This document shows, in pieces, positions 10,301 to 16,840 of a DNA stretch of 64,000 nucleotides (position 1 is its first letter; the number at the start of each line of letters is the position of its first letter). The translations under genes were made by a program, and so were the position numbers. Source of the DNA: Agromyces sp. Root81. Lineage in GTDB: Bacteria; Actinomycetota; Actinomycetes; Actinomycetales; Microbacteriaceae. The stretch covers positions 563,446-627,445 of the forward strand of contig NZ_LMIR01000004.1 in assembly GCF_001429165.1 (NCBI RefSeq), read 5' to 3'. The notes below the pieces were generated by a model, which saw nothing but the letters and a program-made list of their open reading frames with translations, ran no database searches and was not told the origin of the DNA.

Positions 10301-11073
10301 CTCGGGAACTCGTGCACCATCTCGCGGGCGCGCTGCCGCACCGGCTCGGTGAGCAGCAGCTCGCGACTCGGGGGGAGGGTCACGCGCTCGACGACGTCGG
10401 GCAGGGAGCGCTGGTCGGCGACCGAGAACGCGCGCAGCTCCTCGACCTCGTCGCCGAAGAACTCGACGCGCACCGGGTGGTCGGCGGTGGGCGGGAACAC
10501 GTCGAGGATGCCGCCGCGCAGTGCGAACTCGCCGCGGCGGGCGACCATGTCGACGCGCGCATACGCGAGATCGACGAGCTGCACGGCGAGGTCGGCGAGG
10601 TCGTACCCGCGCCCGCCGGCGACGAGCTCGATGGGGTCGAGCGCCGCGAGGTTGTCGGCGAGGGGCTGCAGTGCGGCGCGCACCGAGGCGACGACGACGA
10701 GCGGATGCCGCGAGCCGTCCGCAGCCCAGTCGTGCATGCGCCTCAGGGCATGGAGCCGTCGGCCGACCGTCTCGGCCGAGGGACTCAGCCGCTCGTGCGG
10801 CAGCGTCTCCCATGCCGGGAACTCGATGAGCTCGGCATCGGGCAGGTACGGCGCGAGCGAGGCGCGCAGCGACTCGCCCTCGCGACTCGTGGCGGTGATG
10901 ACGAGCAGCGCGGGCGGCAGGCCGGCCTCGCTGCGGCGCTGAAGCAGGCCGGCGAGGAGCGGGGCGTCGAGACCGGCCGGCGCCGAGAAGTCTGCGTTCC
11001 GCTGGGCTTCGGCGAGCGCTGCATCGACGGTTTCGGCACGCGAAAGCGCCGTGAGAAAGCCCTGGAGGTTCAC
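7366..11073 (-). CDS. mfd: Transcription-repair coupling factor Mfd
   Basis: ATP-dependent translocase that removes RNA polymerase stalled at DNA lesions and recruits UvrA. At 1235 residues it is full length. Order: UvrB-like N-terminal part with the FPAWETLPHERLSPS region (~80-100); the RNA-polymerase-interacting CarD-like domain around GDFVVHQTHGIGKF (~530); the SF2 helicase core with Walker A GDVGFGKTEVA, DEEQ box (IIDEEQRFGVEHK) and SATPIPRS; then a C-terminal TRCF domain. The start is GTG at 11073, preceded by TAGACT at the leaderless spacing. The tail is Ala-rich. Confidence 0.97.
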   Translation of the reverse strand: MNLQGFLTALSRAETVDAALAEAQRNADFSAPAGLDAPLLAGLLQRRSEAGLPPALLVITATSREGESLRASLAPYLPDAELIEFPAWETLPHERLSPSAETVGRRLHALRRMHDWAADGSRHPLVVVASVRAALQPLADNLAALDPIELVAGGRGYDLADLAVQLVDLAYARVDMVARRGEFALRGGILDVFPPTADHPVRVEFFGDEVEELRAFSVADQRSLPDVVERVTLPPSRELLLTEPVRQRAREMVHEFPSLAGLLEKVSEGIPVEGMESLAPALLERLVPLSHYLPRGAAIAVLEPERVAGRAVNLGETNREFLAAAWNAATVGAAAPIDLAAGDFLTVRRLRDAALFSAPGEPDPQRVWWNFSGFDMGDAAEIVAAAGGEAEAHLTGASATVRLAANAMPSFQGNVAGAVDHAAERLRDGWALVVASAGHGLVERARDVLAEAGLAARLVDAVPAELEAGVAYLVQADAAHGYEVPAVKLGLIAESEFYGRAAGYDARQGKKLASRRRNVVDPLQLKAGDFVVHQTHGIGKFIEMVQREVATGARPTGPSRTAGIQQQPTAVREYLVIEYAPSKRGHAGDRLFVPTDQLDLLSRYVGGEAPSLSKMGGSDWAQAKGRARKAVRDIAVSLVKLYSARMASKGHAFGPDTPWQHELEEAFPFTETPDQVQTIDEVKADMERSIPMDRLLAGDVGFGKTEVAVRAAFKAIQDGKQVAMLVPTTLLVKQHFETFSERFAGFPVHVRALSRFQTDKEARETIAGLADGTVDLVIGTHRILTETVKFKDVGLVIIDEEQRFGVEHKDALKKLKTNVDILAMSATPIPRSLEMAVTGIREMSTLATPPEDRHPILTFVGPYSEQQVGAAIRREMLREGQVFFVHNRVSSINRVAAQLAELVPEARIAVAHGQLNEHVLEQIVVDFWERKFDVLVSTTIIETGLDISNANTIIIDRADKYGLSQLHQLRGRVGRGRERAYAYFLYDPAKPLSETAHDRLSTIAANNELGSGMQVALKDLEIRGAGNLLGAEQAGHIAGVGFDLYLRMIGEAVSAFRGDVATGQTELRLELPVDAHIPEDYVDSERLRLEAYQKLSAASGPAAKDGQIDQVVDELVDRYGEPPEQVKHLVAISRLRREAQRAGLSDVIATGSKLRIAPANIPDSRRVRLERMYPGAKHFAQNDVILVPFPVTNGELPSDADLIDWVSRLIIAIFPIPEAPAADAPGQASAAASGS

Positions 11074-11085
11074 CCGTCGAGTCTA
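11074..11085 (-). promoter_or_regulatory. Leaderless promoter of mfd
   Basis: TAGACT (11080-11085), six bases, GTG at 11073. Confidence 0.6.
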
Positions 11086-11116
11086 CGCGGCGCATCCGAC
11101 AGGCCTCACTCAGGCT

Positions 11117-11151
11117 GGTTTCGAGACGCTCGCTTCGCTCGCTCCTCAACC
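11117..11151. repeat. Extragenic motif GGTTTCGAGACGCTCGCTTCG...
   Basis: A 35-base non-coding stretch between mfd and rnhA with internal CGCTCGCTTCGCTCGC self-similarity and roughly inverse ends (GGTT/CAACC). Similar strings recur as extragenic repeats in Microbacteriaceae; this is from memory and not checked. Only one copy is in this window. Confidence 0.4.
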
Positions 11152-11215
11152 CGCAAGTATCGGTGCCGGCCGATACGATGGGCGCCGCAGACGAAACGCC
11201 AGGAGGCCCTCCGCA

Positions 11216-11938
11216 ATGATCACCGCCGCCGCCGACGGATCCGCCCTCGGAAACCCCGGCCCAGCAGGCTGGGCCTGGTACGTCGACGACTCCTGCTGGG
11301 CGGCCGGCGGGTGGAAGCACGCGACCAACAACCAGGGCGAGCTGAAGGCCGTGCTCGAGCTCTTCCGCGCGACGGCGCACCTCGACGAGGAGCTGCTCGT
11401 GCAGTGCGACAGCCAGTACGTGATCAACTCGGTGACGAAGTGGATGCCCGGCTGGAAGCGCAAGGGCTGGCGCAAGGCCGACGGCAAGCCGGTCATGAAC
11501 GTCGAGCTGCTGCAGGAGATCGACGAGGCCATCGCCGGCCGGCGATACCGCTTCGAGTGGGTGAAGGGCCACATCGGCCACCCGCTCAACGAAGCGGCCG
11601 ACACGCGTGCCCGCGCCGTCGCCGAGGCCTACCAGCGCGGCCGCGAGGTTCCGGCGGGCCCCGGGTGGAGCAGTGACTGCGAAGACGGCACGCCGGCACC
11701 GGTGCAGGCTGCCCGCGAGACGGCATCGTTCGACCCCGGCGCCCCGGTCGACCTCGGCGCACCCGACTTCGTGGTCGCCGAGCCCGAGCTCGACGACGCG
11801 CTGTTCAGCCTCGACGAGGAACCCGAGGCCTGGCACAGCGTCAGACTCGAGCTCTCCACCGAAGAGATCGACCGCCTGCGCGTTCGCGCCCAGGCAGTGG
11901 GGCTGTCACCAGAGGAGTTCCTCCGCGGGCTCATCTGA
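11216..11938 (+). CDS. rnhA: Ribonuclease HI with C-terminal extension
   Basis: Cleaves RNA in RNA-DNA hybrids. The RNase H1 core is residues 1-145: DGSALGNPGPAGWAW (first catalytic Asp), NNQGELKAVLELF (Glu), QCDSQYVINSVTKW (Asp) and FEWVKGHIGHPLNEAAD (final His/Asp). The protein is 240 residues, about 90 longer than E. coli RNase HI. The extra part holds an acidic linker and a final SVRLELSTEEIDRLRVRAQAVGLSPEEFLRGLI segment resembling a short ribbon-helix-like or dimerisation motif. The ATG at 11216 starts the core. A TACGAT -10 lies at 11174-11179. Confidence 0.93.
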   Translation: MITAAADGSALGNPGPAGWAWYVDDSCWAAGGWKHATNNQGELKAVLELFRATAHLDEELLVQCDSQYVINSVTKWMPGWKRKGWRKADGKPVMNVELLQEIDEAIAGRRYRFEWVKGHIGHPLNEAADTRARAVAEAYQRGREVPAGPGWSSDCEDGTPAPVQAARETASFDPGAPVDLGAPDFVVAEPELDDALFSLDEEPEAWHSVRLELSTEEIDRLRVRAQAVGLSPEEFLRGLI

Positions 11939-12000
11939 TCGCCGGGTTCCGGCTGTCGCGCGATCGGGCCGCGCTCAGCGCGCGACCGGCGTCCGATCAG
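11935..12000. terminator. Shared terminator between rnhA and pth
   Basis: The arms CTGATCGCCGG (11935-11945) and CCGGCGTCCGATCAG (11986-12000) pair with a two-base bulge, and inner GC-rich repeats add more pairing. The two genes converge and their stop codons lie in the arms. Confidence 0.45.
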
Positions 12001-12626
12001 CTCGGCGCGTGGAATCGCTGCTGGGCCGCCACGAGACCGTCGCTCGCGACCGCCTCGACGGCGTCCGCGGCATCCGACAGCAGGTTCGGCAGGGCCGCGC
12101 GCTCGGTGCTCGAGAAGTCCTTGAGCACGAAGTCCGCAGCGTCCTGACGCCCGGGCGGGCGGCCGATGCCGACGCGCACGCGCAGGAACGGCGCGGCATC
12201 CGTCGCCTTCTGGATGTCGCGGAGGCCGTTGTGCCCGCCGTGCCCGCCGCCCTGCTTCAGTCGAACGGTGTCGAACGGCAGGTCGAGCTCGTCGTGCACG
12301 ACGATGAGCTGCTCGGGGGTCAGCGAGTAGAACTTCAGGAGCGCAGCGACCGGCCCGCCCGAGGTGTTCATGTAGCTGTTGGGCTTGGCGATCACGAGCT
12401 TCGGGCCGCCGGGGCGGAGGAAGCCCTCGGCCACGCGCGACGGCGTCTTGTGGCTCTTGAAGGGCGCGCCGATGCGCTCGGCGAGCTCGTCGGCGACCAT
12501 CTGGCCGACGTTGTGCCGGTTGCCGGCGTACTGGGCCCCGGGGTTGCCGAGGCCGACCACGAGCCAGGTGTTCTGGGGCACGGCGTCGTCCTTCCGGCGC
12601 GGGCGCAGCAGGTCGAGGATTCCCAT
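11997..12626 (-). CDS. pth: Peptidyl-tRNA hydrolase
   Basis: Recycles peptidyl-tRNA dropped from ribosomes by cleaving the ester bond. It has 209 residues. It carries GLGNPGAQYAGNRHNVGQMV (substrate Asn and catalytic His), NSYMNTSGGPV and VVHDELDLPFDTVRLKQGGGHGGHNGLR with the catalytic Asp. The N-terminus has a short extra MGILDLLRPRRKDD segment. Start is ATG at 12626 with GGAGG upstream. It follows rplY on the same strand, a very common pairing. Confidence 0.97.
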   Translation of the reverse strand: MGILDLLRPRRKDDAVPQNTWLVVGLGNPGAQYAGNRHNVGQMVADELAERIGAPFKSHKTPSRVAEGFLRPGGPKLVIAKPNSYMNTSGGPVAALLKFYSLTPEQLIVVHDELDLPFDTVRLKQGGGHGGHNGLRDIQKATDAAPFLRVRVGIGRPPGRQDAADFVLKDFSSTERAALPNLLSDAADAVEAVASDGLVAAQQRFHAPS

Positions 12627-12656
12627 CGAGCCTCCGAGCGTGTGTGGAACGGGCGA

Positions 12657-12705
12657 GGCCCCGCGCCCCGCAGTCCGAGCGTACCCGGATGCGGGAGGCG
12701 GGGCC
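12657..12705 (-). terminator. Terminator hairpin of rplY
   Basis: 16-bp imperfect stem (12657-12672 with 12690-12705, two mismatches) just past the rplY stop, upstream of pth. Confidence 0.65.
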
Positions 12706-12725
12706 CCGTCGCGGTGGTTCGAGTG

Positions 12726-13364
12726 CTACTCGGCCGACTCGGCGGCGGCGGCCTCTTCGGCTGCGGCTTCCTCGGTCGTCTCGCCCTCGGCAGCGGCCTC
12801 AGCGGCCTCCTCGCCGAGGTCGACCTTCTGGGGCGTGTGCACGTTGATGACGAGCGCCTCGGCGTCGGTGAGGAGCGTCGCGCCCTTGGGCAGCACGATG
12901 GCGCCGGCGTGGATCTGGGTGCCCTCTTCGAGGCCATCGACGCTGACGACGACGTTCTCGGGGATGTGGGTCGCCTCGACCTCGAGCGACAGCGTGTGCA
13001 GGTCGAGGTCGGCGATCGTGCCGGCGGCGGTCTCGCCCTCGACGTGCACGGGGACCTCGACCTGGACCTTCTCGCCCTTCTTGATGACGATGAGGTCGAG
13101 GTGCTCGATGACCTGGTGCACCGGGTCCTTCTGCACGTCCTTGACGAGGGCGAGCTGGCTCTTGCCGTCGATCTGCAGGTCGAGCACGGCGTTCGCCTTG
13201 CGCAGGATCAGGCCGATCTGGTGCGCGGGCAGCGCGACGTGCTGCGGGTCGGTGCCGTGACCGTAGACGACGGCGGGGATCTTGCCGGTGGCGCGCAGCT
13301 TGCGGGCAGCGCCCTTGCCGAACGATTCGCGGATGTCTGCGACGACCTTGTTGTCTTCGTCCAT
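12726..13364 (-). CDS. rplY: 50S ribosomal protein L25/general stress protein Ctc
   Basis: Long (Ctc/TL5-type) form of L25, which binds 5S rRNA in the large subunit. The N-terminal L25 domain has RESFGKGAARKLRATGKIPAVVYG, followed by a TL5 beta domain and an acidic Glu/Ala tail (about 185-212). It has 212 residues. The ATG at 13364 is chosen because an AAGGAG ribosome site lies 7-8 bases upstream; upstream in-frame codons are non-coding leader. A -10 at 13586 implies a leader near 215 bases. Confidence 0.96.
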   Translation of the reverse strand: MDEDNKVVADIRESFGKGAARKLRATGKIPAVVYGHGTDPQHVALPAHQIGLILRKANAVLDLQIDGKSQLALVKDVQKDPVHQVIEHLDLIVIKKGEKVQVEVPVHVEGETAAGTIADLDLHTLSLEVEATHIPENVVVSVDGLEEGTQIHAGAIVLPKGATLLTDAEALVINVHTPQKVDLGEEAAEAAAEGETTEEAAAEEAAAAESAE

Positions 13365-13591
13365 GATGTCTCTCCTTGCGGGCTCGCGGCCCAGATCGTG
13401 TGTCTGTTGTTTTCGACTCGAACGCGCGCAGTCGAACTGCGCAGAAGCGTGAGGAAAAGCCGTGGAGCCTGCTCCTACCGCGTCGATCACGGATGCCCGT
13501 CGCGCCCGCTCACGCGGACGACCCCGGGCCTCCCTCGCCGAAGTTCACGGTCAAGTGCGCCAGAGGTGCACGTGACCGACCATGCAGTCTA
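13365..13591 (-). promoter_or_regulatory. Promoter and long leader of rplY
   Basis: TAGACT (-10) at 13586-13591 on the minus strand. The leader has no convincing gene and contains a perfect 7-bp hairpin GCGCAGT-CGA-ACTGCGC (13426-13442). Autoregulation by L25 or a 5S-like fold is a guess. Confidence 0.4.
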
Positions 13592-13686
13592 CCAGCCCGG
13601 CCCGTGCACAGCGCGCGAGCCCGCTCGGCAGCGCCGCTCTGCAACACCGCGCTGCAGCGCCGCGTAACGGTGAGGGCCGCTCACAG

Positions 13687-13728
13687 TACGCTGGAAGCCG
13701 AACCCATCCCTGTGTCGAGGAGATCTCC
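13687..13728 (+). promoter_or_regulatory. Promoter and ribosome site of gnd
   Basis: TACGCT at 13687-13692. GAGGAG at 13717-13722 sets the GTG start at 13729. Between 13592 and 13686 I see nothing beyond GC-rich spacer. Confidence 0.45.
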
Positions 13729-15183
13729 GTGCCTGTCACCCCTTCTGCAAACATCGGCGTCGTCGGCCTCGCGGTCATGGGGTCGAACCTCGCCCGCAAC
13801 CTCGCGAGCCGCGAGGGCAACACGGTCGCCGTGTTCAACCGCTCGCCCGAGCGCACGCGCACGCTGACGACCGAGCACCCCGAGGCCGGGTTCGTCGCGT
13901 CCGAGAGCTACGACGACTTCGTCGCCTCGCTCGCGAAGCCCCGCACGGCGATCATCATGGTGCAGGCGGGCACGGGCACCGATGCGGTCATCTCCGAACT
14001 CGTCGCCCGCTTCGAGCCGGGCGACATCATCGTCGACGGCGGCAACGCGAACTTCCACGACACGATCCGCCGCGAGGGCGAGATCGCCCCCACCGGCATC
14101 CACTTCGTCGGCACCGGCATCTCGGGCGGCGAAGAGGGCGCGCTGAACGGCCCGTCGATCATGCCGGGCGGTTCGGCCGAGTCCTACGAGACGCTCGGCC
14201 CGATCCTCGCCTCGATCGCCGCCGTCGCCGAGGGCGAGCCGTGCGTCACCCATGTCGGCACCGACGGCGCCGGCCACTTCGTCAAGATGGTGCACAACGG
14301 CATCGAGTACGCCGACATGCAGCTCATCGCCGAGGCCTACGACCTCATCCGACAGGGCACCGGCAAGTCCCCCGCCGAGATCGCCGACATCTTCGCCGAG
14401 TGGAACACGGGCGAGCTCGAGAGCTACCTCATCGAGATCACCGCGGAGGTGCTGCGCCAGACGGATGCCGCGACGGGCCAGCCGCTCGTCGACGTCATCC
14501 TCGACGAGGCCGGCGCCAAGGGAACCGGCGCCTGGACCGTGCAGAACGCCCTCGACCTCGGCGTGCCGACCTCGGGCATCGCCGAGGCGGTCTTCGCCCG
14601 CAGCCTCTCCTCGAAGCGCGCGCAGCGCGAGGCATCCGTCGACCTGCCCGGCCCCGCCGCGGCGTTCACCGTCGACGACGCCGACGCCTTCATCGAAGAC
14701 GTGCGCCTCGCGCTCTACGCGTCGAAGATCATCGCCTACTCGCAGGGCTTCGATGAGATCATCGCCGGCGCCGAGCAGTACGGCTGGGACGTGAAGAAGG
14801 GCGACATCGCCAAGATCTGGCGCGCCGGATGCATCATCCGCGCCCGCTTCCTCAACCGCATCGCCGACGCCTACGCCGACGACCCCGCGCTCGTCGCCCT
14901 CGTCGTCGCCCCGTACTTCCGCGACGCCGTCGCCGGCGCGCAGGAGGCGTGGCGACGGGTGGTCGCGATCGCGGCGCAGTCCGGCATCCCGACGCCCGCG
15001 TTCTCCTCGTCGCTCGCCTACTACGACGGCCTCCGCGCGACCCGTCTGCCCGCGGCGCTCGTGCAGGGCCAGCGCGACTTCTTCGGCGCGCACACCTACA
15101 AGCGGGTCGACAAGCCCGGCGTGTTCCACACGCTCTGGTCGGGCGACCGCTCGGAGATCGAGACCACCCCGTCCTCGCACTGA
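13729..15183 (+). CDS. gnd: 6-phosphogluconate dehydrogenase (decarboxylating)
   Basis: Oxidises 6-phosphogluconate to ribulose 5-phosphate, CO2 and NADPH in the pentose phosphate pathway. It has 484 residues. It shows the NADP-binding GLAVMGSNLARNLA, GGNANFHDT, substrate loop GTGISGGEEGALNGPSIMPGG, catalytic HFVKMVHNGIEYADMQ and the C-terminal YKRVDKPGVFHTLWSG. The start is GTG at 13729; homology begins there and a GAGGAG lies just upstream. The following small membrane genes are on the same strand. Confidence 0.97.
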   Translation: MPVTPSANIGVVGLAVMGSNLARNLASREGNTVAVFNRSPERTRTLTTEHPEAGFVASESYDDFVASLAKPRTAIIMVQAGTGTDAVISELVARFEPGDIIVDGGNANFHDTIRREGEIAPTGIHFVGTGISGGEEGALNGPSIMPGGSAESYETLGPILASIAAVAEGEPCVTHVGTDGAGHFVKMVHNGIEYADMQLIAEAYDLIRQGTGKSPAEIADIFAEWNTGELESYLIEITAEVLRQTDAATGQPLVDVILDEAGAKGTGAWTVQNALDLGVPTSGIAEAVFARSLSSKRAQREASVDLPGPAAAFTVDDADAFIEDVRLALYASKIIAYSQGFDEIIAGAEQYGWDVKKGDIAKIWRAGCIIRARFLNRIADAYADDPALVALVVAPYFRDAVAGAQEAWRRVVAIAAQSGIPTPAFSSSLAYYDGLRATRLPAALVQGQRDFFGAHTYKRVDKPGVFHTLWSGDRSEIETTPSSH

Positions 15184-15226
15184 GGGCAGGCGAACCGGGC
15201 AGGGAACGGGGAGCAGGCGAGCAGGT

Positions 15227-15580
15227 ATGGGCGAGCCGAAGTGGCGTGAAGAGGGCGAAGAGCCCGATTACCGGTTCACGCTGGCCAACGAGCGCACCTT
15301 CCTCGCCTGGATCCGCACGGCACTCGCGCTCCTCGCGGGCGGTGTGCTGTTGCACCAGTTCGCGACCGAACTCGATCCCCGACTCGTCGTCACGGTGCTG
15401 TCGACCGGGCTCGGCGTCGTCGCTGCGGTGCTCAGCGTCGTGTCGTACACCCGCTGGCGCGGCAACGAGATCGCGATCCGCAACGGCCGGCCGCTGCCGT
15501 TCAGCTGGGTGCTGCCCGGCCTGGCCGCGGTCTGCCTCCTGACGAGCGCAGTGCTCGTGGTGCTGCTCCTCGTGACGTGA
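15227..15580 (+). CDS. YidH/DUF202 membrane protein
   Basis: 117-residue inner-membrane protein with three hydrophobic segments. The DUF202 signature DYRFTLANERTFLAWIRTALALLAGG is at the N-terminus. Molecular role unknown. It is 43 bases after gnd and is followed by a second DUF202 protein, a frequent tandem arrangement in actinobacteria. Confidence 0.88.
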   Translation: MGEPKWREEGEEPDYRFTLANERTFLAWIRTALALLAGGVLLHQFATELDPRLVVTVLSTGLGVVAAVLSVVSYTRWRGNEIAIRNGRPLPFSWVLPGLAAVCLLTSAVLVVLLLVT

Positions 15581-15604
15581 GCGCCGAACGGGTGACCGGC
15601 TGAC

Positions 15605-15943
15605 ATGACGGCGTACAGCGTTCCCGCAACGGGCGATCCGGGGCTCCAGCCCGAGCGCACCGCCCTCGCCTGGAGCCGCACCGCGCTGACGCTCGCAGTC
15701 AACGCGCTGCTCTCGATGCGCGCGGGCTTCGTCGTGGGCGAGCCCTCGCTCGTGGTCGTCGGCGCCGTGCTGTTCGCGGCATCCGGGGCGGCCGTCGCCG
15801 TCGGCACGGTGCGTCGCAGGCAGCTCTCGGGGCACCGGCTCGTGATCACTCCCCCGCGCGGGGCGCTGGCGGGGGTCGCTGCGGCGACCCTGCTCGCGAG
15901 CGTCGGCGGCATCGCATCGATCTTCGCGGGTGGTGGATCATGA
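15605..15943 (+). CDS. Second DUF202 membrane protein
   Basis: 112 residues with DUF202 core GLQPERTALAWSRTALTLAVNALL and two further TM segments. It shares the ERTxLAWxRTAL motif with the gene upstream, so the pair is likely a complex or a diverged duplication. It overlaps the next gene by four bases (ATGA), indicating translational coupling. Confidence 0.88.
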   Translation: MTAYSVPATGDPGLQPERTALAWSRTALTLAVNALLSMRAGFVVGEPSLVVVGAVLFAASGAAVAVGTVRRRQLSGHRLVITPPRGALAGVAAATLLASVGGIASIFAGGGS

Positions 15944-16305
15944 GCGAGCCGCACCCCGAACTCGTGGGCGACGATGACGACGGCCGCGGGCCGGTCTACG
16001 GCGATCGGCGGCGGCGCGCCATCCGCATCACCGTGCTCGTCGCGCTCTGCGCCATGCTGCTGCCCGTCGTGCTGTCGGTCTTCGGCACGGCCCGATCGGC
16101 CGCGCAGCGCGCCTGCGCGGTCTACGCCGCCCAGTTCGACACGGATGCCGCGGGCGCCCGCGTCGCCTTCGAGCTCTTCGGCCGTGGCGGGCCGGGCTGG
16201 CAGTGCTTTTCGGTCGGCGACACCGGCGTCGAGACGCTCATCGCCGAACTCGGCCTGCTTCCGGGCGCACCCCGCCCGATCGATCCCGAGGAGCGCGACG
16301 TCTGA
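15940..16305 (+). CDS. Single-pass membrane protein, function unknown
   Basis: 121 residues: acidic N-terminus (ELVGDDDDGRG), a basic RRRRAIRI stop, one TM (TVLVALCAMLLPVVLSVFG) and an external-looking domain with two cysteines (RACAVYAAQF, WQCFSVGD) that could form a disulfide. Coupled to the two DUF202 proteins by the ATGA overlap, so a shared membrane role is inferred. Confidence 0.75.
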   Translation: MSEPHPELVGDDDDGRGPVYGDRRRRAIRITVLVALCAMLLPVVLSVFGTARSAAQRACAVYAAQFDTDAAGARVAFELFGRGGPGWQCFSVGDTGVETLIAELGLLPGAPRPIDPEERDV

Positions 16306-16318
16306 GCACGGCGTGCGC

Positions 16319-16336
16319 GAGCCGCTTCCGCGGCTC
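16319..16336. terminator. Bidirectional hairpin between convergent genes
   Basis: GAGCCGC-TTCC-GCGGCTC, 7-bp perfect stem (16319-16325 with 16330-16336), between stop codons at 16305 and 16335. Confidence 0.55.
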
Positions 16337-16829
16337 ACGCCTCGGGCAGGAACACCCGCTTGTAGGTGCGCCCGTCGGGAAGTTCCACGGTCTTGACCTC
16401 CATCAGCCCGCGCGTGGCCCGCTGGTAGATCGCCTGCGGCGTCACGCCGAGCCGGGCGGCGGCTTCGGAGACCGAGAGTCCGGGCAGATCGGTCGGCACG
16501 CTCGACGGGCGTTCGCGCTTCCGCTTGCGGCTCGCCTCGTGCCTGGCCTCGATCTCGTCGTCGTCGCCCGCCCACCGGTACTTCGCCGCCGAGGGGCTGA
16601 GGCCCGCGGCATCCGCGATCTCGTCCCAGCTGCGCCCGGCGGCCAGCGCGTCGCGCACCGAGGCGAGCGTCGCCGGATCGGCCTCGAGGGCGGCGACGAG
16701 CGAGCGGATGCCTCGGAGCCGCTCGAGCGGCGAGGCATCCGACTCGTCGTCGGAGACGTCGCCGTGCAGTGCGTCGAGGGCCACGAGCTCGGCGAGAGCA
16801 CGGGCCGTCTCAGCGGAGAGGAACGACAT
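16335..16829 (-). CDS. Two-module helix-turn-helix protein
   Basis: 164-residue probable DNA-binding protein. The first HTH-like element is around DALAAGRSWDEIADAAGLSPSAAKYRW (~62-88) and a second, excisionase/MerR-like, around LSVSEAAARLGVTPQAIYQRATRGLMEV (~118-145), joined by a basic linker (RKRKRERPSS). Target unknown. It begins 11 bases after the fadD stop on the same strand, so it is likely the last gene of glmU-prs-fadD. Confidence 0.75.
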   Translation of the reverse strand: MSFLSAETARALAELVALDALHGDVSDDESDASPLERLRGIRSLVAALEADPATLASVRDALAAGRSWDEIADAAGLSPSAAKYRWAGDDDEIEARHEASRKRKRERPSSVPTDLPGLSVSEAAARLGVTPQAIYQRATRGLMEVKTVELPDGRTYKRVFLPEA

Positions 16830-16840
16830 GGCGGCCCTCC

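Noticed and set aside
7540..11676. Very long open frame on the plus strand, antisense to mfd
   Set aside because: High GC and codon bias keep antisense frames open; the composition is Arg/Val/Gly-rich with no motif, while mfd on the other strand has all family motifs.
11974..13667. Long plus-strand frame over pth and rplY
   Set aside because: Antisense shadow; both minus-strand genes have ribosome sites and full family motifs.
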